Shown: positions 5,057 to 9,955 of the stretch, piece by piece | How positions within the stretch are numbered: the first letter of the stretch is position 1 | How the letters are laid out: every line of letters begins with the position of its first letter | Assembly: GCA_014323965.1 (NCBI GenBank) | Contig: JACONB010000080.1 | Span: 1 to 9,955, forward strand | Reading direction: 5' to 3' | Origin: Prochloron sp. SP5CPC1 | GTDB lineage: Bacteria > Cyanobacteriota > Cyanobacteriia > Cyanobacteriales > Prochloraceae | Length of the DNA stretch: 9,955 bases | Notes under the pieces: generated by a model | Told to the model about the DNA's origin: nothing | Seen by the model: the letters and a program-made list of their open reading frames with translations, nothing else | Databases searched by the model: none | Program-made: the position numbers and the translations under genes

Positions 5057-7018
5057 ATGGCTGTACTAGAGAAAGGCAACATTACCATTCATACCGAGAA
5101 TATCTTCCCCATTATCAAGAAGTCTCTCTACACCGACCACGAAATCTTCTTGCGGGAGTTGATTTCCAACGCCGTGGACGCCATCGCTAAGCGGAAAATG
5201 GCATCTTTGGCAGGTGTTGGCTCTGGGGAGGTGCCAGAGGGGAAAATTACCATTACGGTGAATAAGGACAAGAAAACCCTCTCTGTCTCCGATAATGGTA
5301 TTGGTATGACTGCTGATGAGGTGAAAAAATACATCAACCAAGTGGCCTTCTCTTCGGCGGAAGAATTTATCCAGAAGTACGAAAAAAGCGGTCAAGATCT
5401 CATTGGACATTTTGGATTGGGGTTCTATTCTGCCTTCATGGTGGCAAAACTTGTAGAAATAGATACCCTATCCTGTCAGGAAGGTGCTTCAGCGGTTCAC
5501 TGGTCTTGCGACGGTTCCCCAGGGTTTGAATTGAGTGACTCTGAACGGAGTGAGGTGGGTACAACCATCACCCTAACCCTCCTAGAGGAGGAAAAGGAAT
5601 ATCTGGAAAGTGCCCGAATTAAAAATTTGGTCAAAACCTACTCCGATTTTATGCCCGTAGCCATCGAGTTCGAGGGTTCGGTGATTAATAAGCAAAGGGC
5701 TTTGTGGAAAGAATCCCCCCAAAACCTCACTAAAGAAGACTATCTAGAACTGTATCGCTATCTCTATCCCTTCCAAGAAGATCCTTTACTCTGGGTACAT
5801 TTAAATACAGATTATCCTTTTCTTCTCAATGGTATTCTCTACTTCCCCAAGCTCAAACCGGATGTGGATGTGAATAAGGGACAGATTAAACTGTTCTGTA
5901 ACCAGGTATTCGTCAGCGATCATTGCGAAGAAGTGATTCCCGAATTCCTGATGCCTTTGCGGGGTATGATTGACAGTACGGATATTCCCCTCAATGTGTC
6001 TCGCAGTGCTTTAACTAACCATCGCACTGTGCGTCGCATCTCCGATTATATTACCAAAAAAGTAGCCGATCGCCTCAAGTCTCTCTATAACGAGGAGCGG
6101 AAGGAATACATCCGTTGTTGGGAAGACGTGGGGGCTTTTGTCAAATTTGGCGCTCTCAAGGATGAGAAATTTAAGAAGCAGGTGGAAGACTTGATTCTTT
6201 ATCGCACTACCTATCAATCTATTCCCAGTACCCAAGATACTCCGAAGGTGCAAGTAGAATCTAAAGAGGGGGATGCTTGGGAAGACGTTAAGACAGAAGA
6301 CAACGGGAAACCTTATACTTCCCTGAAAGAATATCTCCATCGCAATAAAGAGAGTCACGAAAATCGAGTCTTCTACTGCACCAACCAGGATACCCAAGGA
6401 ACCTACGTTCAACTCTACCAAAACCAAGGCTTAGAAGTCCTGTTTATGGACTCTTTCATTGATACCAACTACTTTATTCCTTTCCTGGAGAGGGAATATA
6501 AGGATGTGAAATTCTCCCGGGTAGACTCGGAACTAGACAAAACCCTAGTGGAAGAGGATAAAGCAGGGGAAATTGTGGATCCCAACACCAAGAAAAGCCG
6601 CAATCAGGAGATTAAAGAGCTGTTTGAAAAAGCCTTGAATAAACCGAAGGTGAATATTCGCACCCAAGCGATCAAGTCAGAAGATTCTCAAGCAACCCCT
6701 CCAGCTATGGTACTGTTACCAGAGGCAATGCGGCGAATGCAAGAAATGACGGCCATGATCCAACAACAGACGATGGCATTTCCCGAAGAGCACATTCTCG
6801 CAATTAACACCGCTCATCCCTTGATTGAAAACATTTACCAAATGAGTAAAGGTTCTATTATTCAGGCTTCCGGCGAATCTCCTGCTGCTGCATTAGCTAA
6901 ATCTGCTTGTCAGCACGTTTACGATTTAGCCCTGGTAGCTCAAAGAGCTTTCGACGCTGAGGGAATGAAGGGTTTTGTTCAACGATCCAATCAGCTCCTA
7001 ACTCAACTCACCAAATAG
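5057..7018 (+). CDS. htpG: Molecular chaperone HtpG (Hsp90 family)
   Basis: A complete 653-residue bacterial Hsp90, close to the size of other cyanobacterial HtpGs and a little longer than the 624 residues of E. coli. It is a cytosolic homodimer that uses ATP-driven clamp closure to remodel late-folding client proteins, with DnaK. The GHKL ATPase domain shows FLRELISNAVDA (31-42, catalytic Glu34 and Mg-binding Asn38), SDNGIGMT (78-85, nucleotide-binding Asp79) and GHFGLGFYSAF (117-127, lid glycines). The middle domain follows from about residue 220, and a C-terminal dimerisation domain ends in a Met-rich helix (AMRRMQEMTAMIQQQTMAF). As in other bacterial forms there is no C-terminal MEEVD. 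The ATG at 5057 is preceded by AAAGG (5044-5048) at an 8-base spacing. The gene is unbroken and stands alone, divergent from the sulfotransferase. It may be heat- and stress-induced, as known for the family, but no heat-shock operator is visible. Confidence 0.98.
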   Translation: MAVLEKGNITIHTENIFPIIKKSLYTDHEIFLRELISNAVDAIAKRKMASLAGVGSGEVPEGKITITVNKDKKTLSVSDNGIGMTADEVKKYINQVAFSSAEEFIQKYEKSGQDLIGHFGLGFYSAFMVAKLVEIDTLSCQEGASAVHWSCDGSPGFELSDSERSEVGTTITLTLLEEEKEYLESARIKNLVKTYSDFMPVAIEFEGSVINKQRALWKESPQNLTKEDYLELYRYLYPFQEDPLLWVHLNTDYPFLLNGILYFPKLKPDVDVNKGQIKLFCNQVFVSDHCEEVIPEFLMPLRGMIDSTDIPLNVSRSALTNHRTVRRISDYITKKVADRLKSLYNEERKEYIRCWEDVGAFVKFGALKDEKFKKQVEDLILYRTTYQSIPSTQDTPKVQVESKEGDAWEDVKTEDNGKPYTSLKEYLHRNKESHENRVFYCTNQDTQGTYVQLYQNQGLEVLFMDSFIDTNYFIPFLEREYKDVKFSRVDSELDKTLVEEDKAGEIVDPNTKKSRNQEIKELFEKALNKPKVNIRTQAIKSEDSQATPPAMVLLPEAMRRMQEMTAMIQQQTMAFPEEHILAINTAHPLIENIYQMSKGSIIQASGESPAAALAKSACQHVYDLALVAQRAFDAEGMKGFVQRSNQLLTQLTK

Positions 7019-7051
7019 TCATTTCTCCCCTCTCTGCGTGAAACTTCCTCG

Positions 7052-7075
7052 CGCAAAGACGCAAAGGCGCAAAGG
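7052..7075 (+). repeat. CGCAAAGR tandem repeat (3 x 8 bp)
   Basis: Three consecutive units, CGCAAAGA, CGCAAAGG and CGCAAAGG, lie just before the znu promoter. Such CGCAAAG-type strings are, from memory, common dispersed repeats in cyanobacterial intergenic regions. A 6-bp arm (CCCCTC 7027-7032, GAGGGG 7075-7080) encloses the array, so it could form a long weak stem. Confidence 0.85.
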
Positions 7076-7080
7076 AGGGG

Positions 7081-7110
7081 TTGACAGCAATGGCACATCA
7101 TTGCTATGAT
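7081..7110 (+). promoter_or_regulatory. Sigma70-type promoter of the znuACB operon
   Basis: A perfect -35 TTGACA (7081-7086), an 18-base spacer and a -10 TATGAT (7105-7110) match the consensus well. The predicted transcription start, about 7117, gives a short leader to the znuA start at 7139 and excludes the ATG at 7106 as a start. The -10 box overlaps the operator at 7107-7121. Confidence 0.8.
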
Positions 7111-7121
7111 AATGATTATCA
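7107..7121 (+). promoter_or_regulatory. Fur-family operator, probably a Zur box
   Basis: TGATAATGATTATCA is a perfect 7-1-7 palindrome (8-1-8 if the flanking A and T at 7106 and 7122 are counted), identical to the core motif bound by Fur-superfamily repressors. Upstream of zinc-uptake genes it is most simply a Zur site. A zinc-loaded repressor here would cover the -10 box and the transcription start and block the operon when zinc is plentiful. Fur and Zur sites are alike, so the assignment to Zur rests on context. Confidence 0.85.
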
Positions 7122-7138
7122 TTTTCGTAAGTTTGCTC

Positions 7139-8071
7139 ATGTGGAGACGTTCTTTACTAACTGCATTGATTTGTTTGGCGACTCTTGGTTCTCTGGTATC
7201 TTGTTCCCAGAATCGGCAAGATACCAAGGAAGAGGTCAAAATTGTGGCTACTTTTTTGCCGGTATATCTATTTACCCGAGGGGTGACTGGGGATATCCCG
7301 GTAGAGATTCTAATCACTCCCAATAAAGAGGTTCACGATTACCAAGCAACCCCGGGAAATGCTCGTACTGTAGCTGAAGCAAATATTTTGGTAAAAAATG
7401 GATTGGGAATAGAAGAATTCTTGGAAAAACTGATTGGGGGAAACTCTCAGCTGACGCAAATTGATGCTAGTGAGGGGATTGAACCGCTCTCGGAAGAGGA
7501 AGATGAAGAAGAGGGCGAACACGAACATCATCATGAAGAGGGCGAACACGAACATCATCATGAAGAGGGAGATCCTCACGTTTGGTTAGATCCAGTCTTG
7601 GCGCAAAAACAAGTAACTAATATTCGAGATGGCTTAATTGCTGCGAATCCTGCTAACGAGGAAACCTATCGCACCAATGGTGATGCTTATATCGCCCAAC
7701 TGCAAGAGTTAGATCGAGAATTTGCAGCCAAATTAGCATCTGTAAAGGGTTGTAAATTTATGGTGTTTCACGATGCTTTCGCCTATCTCGCTCAAAGGTA
7801 CGGTTTGGAACAAATAGCAATTTTAGGAATTCCCGAAGAAAATATGACTCCCGCTGACATACAAAAAGTGTTAAAATTAGCTAATACTAATCAAGTTAAG
7901 GTATTCTTGGCTGAACCTGGAGTAGAGGATAAGCGACTAGAGCAAATTGCCAAGGAATCTGGTTTACCGGTGGAAACATTGGATCCCCTGGAGTCTGGGG
8001 AAACGGATCCTCAATATTACTTTCGGGTTATGAAACAAAATTTGGCATCTTTGGAAAAAGCTTGTAAGTAA
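7139..8071 (+). CDS. znuA: Zinc ABC transporter substrate-binding lipoprotein ZnuA
   Basis: A cluster A-I (ZnuA/TroA type) metal receptor of about 310 residues. It binds Zn2+ outside the plasma membrane and delivers it to the ZnuB permease. From the ATG at 7139 the protein starts MWRRSLLTALICLATLGS and reaches the lipobox LVSC, so Cys22 should be lipidated after signal-peptidase II cleavage. Expected metal ligands are the His of VHDYQATPGN, the His of PHVWLDP, the His of VFHDAFAYLAQRYGL and an acidic residue near ETLDPLES. Between the first two is an acidic, His-rich loop with two EGEHEHHH blocks, typical of zinc rather than manganese receptors. An in-frame ATG at 7106 lies inside the promoter and operator and so is rejected as a start; no strong Shine-Dalgarno precedes 7139. 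It is the first gene of znuA-znuC-znuB, followed by a 36-base gap. Confidence 0.94.
   Translation: MWRRSLLTALICLATLGSLVSCSQNRQDTKEEVKIVATFLPVYLFTRGVTGDIPVEILITPNKEVHDYQATPGNARTVAEANILVKNGLGIEEFLEKLIGGNSQLTQIDASEGIEPLSEEEDEEEGEHEHHHEEGEHEHHHEEGDPHVWLDPVLAQKQVTNIRDGLIAANPANEETYRTNGDAYIAQLQELDREFAAKLASVKGCKFMVFHDAFAYLAQRYGLEQIAILGIPEENMTPADIQKVLKLANTNQVKVFLAEPGVEDKRLEQIAKESGLPVETLDPLESGETDPQYYFRVMKQNLASLEKACK
7508..7570 (+). repeat. Perfect 27-bp coding tandem repeat in the ZnuA His-rich loop
   Basis: Two identical 27-bp units (7508-7534 and 7535-7561), each encoding EEGEHEHHH, are followed by a 9-base partial third unit with one change (7562-7570). The lack of any difference between the full units points to a recent duplication or conversion. 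Confidence 0.95.
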
Positions 8072-8080
8072 AATATTTGA

Positions 8081-8110
8081 ACCGCAGATAAACGCAGATA
8101 AACGCAGATG
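8081..8110 (+). repeat. AACGCAGATA tandem repeat (3 x 10 bp) between znuA and znuC
   Basis: The units are ACCGCAGATA, AACGCAGATA and AACGCAGATG; a weaker fourth (ATTACAGATA, 8111-8120) may follow. The last base of unit three makes the ATG of znuC (8108-8110). Similar CGCAGATAA strings are, from memory, frequent in cyanobacterial spacers. Confidence 0.9.
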
Positions 8111-8872
8111 ATTACAGATAAATGTTTTGAACAAGCAGCAGTTAGGGTGCGCCATTTGTCAGTGCTGCGGGGTGACTATTTAGCCCTAGATTCCGTTTCC
8201 TTTGACTTATTACCTGGTACTCATACCGCTATTATAGGTCCCAATGGTGCAGGGAAAAGTACCTTGATTAAGGCTATTTTGGGTTTGATACCCAAAACAT
8301 CGGGACAAGTTCTCATTTTTGGTTGCACGAGCAAAAAATTGAACAAGTTGAGACAAGGGATTGGTTATATTCCTCAAAAATTTCCCTTTCATGGCAGTTT
8401 TCCCCTCACTGTTGCTGAGTTTGTGGGTTTAGGGGTGCCAAAACAGGGATGGTTTAGAGAAAAACGTCGGGCTGTACAACAAGCGCTGGAACGAGTTAAT
8501 TTGCACCATTTAGCTAAACAAAAAATAGGCACTCTGAGTGGCGGAGAGTTAAAGCGAGTTTTGTTAGCTTATTGTTTGGTGACACCTCGTCGTCTCTTGG
8601 TCTTAGATGAAGCTTTAGCAGGAGTAGATCAGACGGGAGAGGCAGAATTTGCCGCTTTGCTGGCTTTACTAAAGGAGGAACTAGGTTGGACTATCTTAGA
8701 AGTTTCTCATGATTTGGATTCAGTTAAGCAGTGCTGCGATGGCGTTTTCTGTTTAAACCGGAAGCTATTAGCTGAAGGTTGTCCCCATGTTACTCTCACT
8801 CAGGAAAATTTGCAACAAGTTTACGGTGGACAGTTACCAGTTACCAGTTACCAGTTACCAGTTACCAGTTAG
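8108..8872 (+). CDS. znuC: Zinc ABC transporter ATP-binding protein ZnuC
   Basis: The ATPase subunit of the zinc importer, 254 residues, acting as a dimer on the cytoplasmic side of ZnuB. All ABC motifs are present: Walker A GPNGAGKST (44-52), Q-loop Gln90 (GYIPQ), signature LSGGE (143-147), Walker B RLLVLDEA (162-169), D-loop AGVD and H-loop His201 (EVSHD). The ATG at 8108 is formed by a tandem repeat and has no Shine-Dalgarno; GTG at 8147 is an in-frame alternative that still leaves the domain complete. The last 13 residues (QLPVTSYQLPVTS) and the stop codon are encoded entirely by six CAGTTAC heptamers, so this tail is probably not an ancestral part of the enzyme. The gene is co-oriented with znuA and ends 5 bases before znuB. 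Confidence 0.94.
   Translation: MITDKCFEQAAVRVRHLSVLRGDYLALDSVSFDLLPGTHTAIIGPNGAGKSTLIKAILGLIPKTSGQVLIFGCTSKKLNKLRQGIGYIPQKFPFHGSFPLTVAEFVGLGVPKQGWFREKRRAVQQALERVNLHHLAKQKIGTLSGGELKRVLLAYCLVTPRRLLVLDEALAGVDQTGEAEFAALLALLKEELGWTILEVSHDLDSVKQCCDGVFCLNRKLLAEGCPHVTLTQENLQQVYGGQLPVTSYQLPVTS
8831..8872 (+). repeat. CAGTTAC heptamer tandem repeat (6 units) at the znuC-znuB junction
   Basis: Five exact CAGTTAC units are followed by CAGTTAG, whose TAG is the znuC stop. It is a short tandemly repeated repetitive (STRR-like) sequence, a type known from filamentous cyanobacteria. It occupies the place where the znuB ribosome-binding site should lie. The unit length is not a multiple of three, so copy-number change would shift the znuC frame. 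Confidence 0.97.
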
Positions 8873-8877
8873 AAACT

Positions 8878-9705
8878 ATGCCAGCGCTCACTGCTATACA
8901 AGATTGGTTGAGTCTTTTTAGTTTACCTTTCATGCAAAGAGCTATCTTGGGGGGAATTCTCTTTGGTATTCTGGGGGGTTTATTCGGTTGCTTTGTGATT
9001 TTGCGCCGTTTATCTCCCTTCGGGGATACTGTGGGTCATGGAGCGATGTTGGGGGTAGTACTGGCTGCCAGTTTCCAACTCCCCTCAACTTGGGGTATAA
9101 TTGGTTATACTGTTATTGTGGGTGTGGCTGTCACTTATTTAATTGACCGCACTAATTTAGGTAGTGATACGATTTTATCGATTGTTTTAACCGGTTCTAT
9201 TTCTTCAGCGATAATTGGCTTGCATTTCTTACCGGGATACCGAGGCAATTTACTTTCGATTTTGTTTGGGGATATTCTGGCTATTAGCAATTTGGATATA
9301 ATTTTATTGTTGCTCCTAACAGGTATAACTCTAGCATTTTTGTTGGGCACTTTACCAGAGCAAATTTTACTCACTCTCAATGCTGATTTGGCTAGTATAC
9401 AAGGAATTCCTGTTCAATTATACCGTTATTTGTTTATTATCTTACTTTCCATTACTATTGGTTTAACTGTTCGGGTAGTGGGTATTTTATTGGTGAATGG
9501 TTTTTTGGTGATTCCCGCAGCCACTTCTAGGCTTATTTGTCAGGAATTTGTCCCTTTTTTAGCTACTTCAGCGGGTATAGGAGGGTTGAGTGGAGTGGTG
9601 GGCATGATTATTTCTGGGACTTTCGATTTACCTTCTGGACCTAGTATTGTGTTGGTGCAGTTGGCGGTATTTTTGGGGACAGTTTTACTCCGAAGGCAGA
9701 GTTAA
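8878..9705 (+). CDS. znuB: Zinc ABC transporter permease ZnuB
   Basis: A 275-residue integral membrane permease of the metal ABC-3 family (ZnuB/MntB/TroB). It has many hydrophobic segments, about eight by eye, beginning with AILGGILFGILGGLFGCFVI. Family hallmarks include RRLSPFGDTVGHGAMLGV near residue 50, the region that contacts the ATPase and the pore, and a conserved C-terminal stretch around RVVGILLVNGFLVIPAATSR. It forms the membrane channel for zinc received from ZnuA. The ATG at 8878 is chosen because the protein then starts MPALTAIQDWLSLF, as family members do. The frame stays open upstream to an ATG at 8779, but that extension lies inside znuC and is built largely of the heptamer repeat. 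No Shine-Dalgarno is seen; translational coupling to znuC, which stops 5 bases earlier, is likely. Confidence 0.94.
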   Translation: MPALTAIQDWLSLFSLPFMQRAILGGILFGILGGLFGCFVILRRLSPFGDTVGHGAMLGVVLAASFQLPSTWGIIGYTVIVGVAVTYLIDRTNLGSDTILSIVLTGSISSAIIGLHFLPGYRGNLLSILFGDILAISNLDIILLLLLTGITLAFLLGTLPEQILLTLNADLASIQGIPVQLYRYLFIILLSITIGLTVRVVGILLVNGFLVIPAATSRLICQEFVPFLATSAGIGGLSGVVGMIISGTFDLPSGPSIVLVQLAVFLGTVLLRRQS

Positions 9706-9716
9706 ATAGGGTGTTT

Positions 9717-9955
9717 TTAATCAAGCTTCATTAAGGTTTTGAGCCGCTCCAGTTCCATTTTGAGAGCATCTCGTTCTGCCACTTGTTGGGCTTTTTCTAT
9801 TTCCATCAAACGCCTGACTGATAGGGGATTGAGCACTTCATCTACCGTTAACCTTAATTGGGGCAAAACTTGAGACAGGATCTGCTCCCCTTTCCGAAAG
9901 TCTCGATCCTGGTAGGGAGCACCACCAGAGGCTGAATTACACACCCGAATGTGTT
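9717..9955 (-). CDS. Unrecognised protein, C-terminal part (5' end outside window)
   Basis: I do not recognise this gene. The minus-strand frame is open from the window edge to a TAA at 9719-9717, giving about 79 residues. A GTG at 9944 is present, but the frame continues upstream of it, so it is more likely the tail of a longer protein. Visible: VCNSASGGAPYQDRDFRKGE, a segment LPQLRLTVDEVLNP, then a charged helix (MEIEKAQQVAERDALKMELE) that may form a coiled coil and ends at the C-terminus. The acidic and basic helix resembles the tails of some cyanobacterial PD-(D/E)XK-type accessory proteins, but I cannot support a family. It converges on znuB with 11 bases between the stops, leaving almost no room for a dedicated terminator. 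Confidence 0.6.
   Translation of the reverse strand, partial: HIRVCNSASGGAPYQDRDFRKGEQILSQVLPQLRLTVDEVLNPLSVRRLMEIEKAQQVAERDALKMELERLKTLMKLD

Noticed and set aside
5066..6427. Minus-strand ORFs inside htpG
   Set aside because: They are antisense shadows of a conserved gene, with no ribosome-binding site or family resemblance.
7106..7138. N-terminal extension of ZnuA from the ATG at 7106
   Set aside because: It lies in the operator and upstream of the predicted transcription start; the lipoprotein signal begins at 7139.
8831..8872. CRISPR-like array
   Set aside because: The units are 7 bp with no spacers, so this is a simple tandem repeat.
8779..8877. N-terminal extension of ZnuB from the ATG at 8779
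   Set aside because: It is znuC sequence in another frame plus the heptamer repeat, and has no permease-like content. The ATG at 8878 gives the family's usual start.

Overview
The window looks like chromosomal DNA of a cyanobacterium, probably filamentous, but I cannot name the species. The reasons are cyanobacterial-type ClpB and HtpG proteins, an exact HIP1 octamer (GCGATCGC, 100-107), short tandem repeats of the kind scattered through cyanobacterial genomes, and several small PAPS-type sulfotransferase genes. No rRNA, tRNA, CRISPR array, transposase or integrase is visible.

Layout. (1) 1-1604 is the 3' two-thirds of clpB, the disaggregase, cut by the window edge. (2) 1605-4931 is an accessory block between the two chaperone genes. 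It holds a sulfotransferase gene broken by one in-frame TAA (1918-2625), a glycosyltransferase-2 5' fragment (2656-2762), a 150-bp second copy of the clpB 3' end (2802-2951), an intact sulfotransferase (2965-3891), a second glycosyltransferase-2 scar (3888-3944), and a convergent intact sulfotransferase on the minus strand (4014-4931). A 38-bp direct repeat links the scar at 2763-2800 to the 5' side of the last sulfotransferase (4949-4986). (3) 5057-7018 is a complete htpG (Hsp90). (4) 7081-9705 is a complete zinc-uptake operon, znuA-znuC-znuB, behind a promoter whose -10 box lies under a perfect Fur-family (probably Zur) palindrome. (5) 9717-9955 is the C-terminal end of an unrecognised minus-strand gene.

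How the genes work together. ClpB and HtpG are both protein-quality-control chaperones. The genes between them appear to be remnants and survivors of a glycan-modification set (glycosyltransferase plus sulfotransferases), consistent with sulfated polysaccharide synthesis, and the block shows repeated rearrangement. ZnuA (lipid-anchored Zn2+ receptor with a His-rich loop), ZnuC (ATPase) and ZnuB (permease) form one ABC importer, expected to be switched on when zinc is scarce.

The most unusual signals are the duplicated clpB tail abutting a chimeric junction, and a 7-bp repeat that forms the znuC stop codon, where a gain of one unit would fuse znuC in frame to znuB. I see no wholly new system; the interest lies in genome rearrangement and in repeat-built gene junctions.
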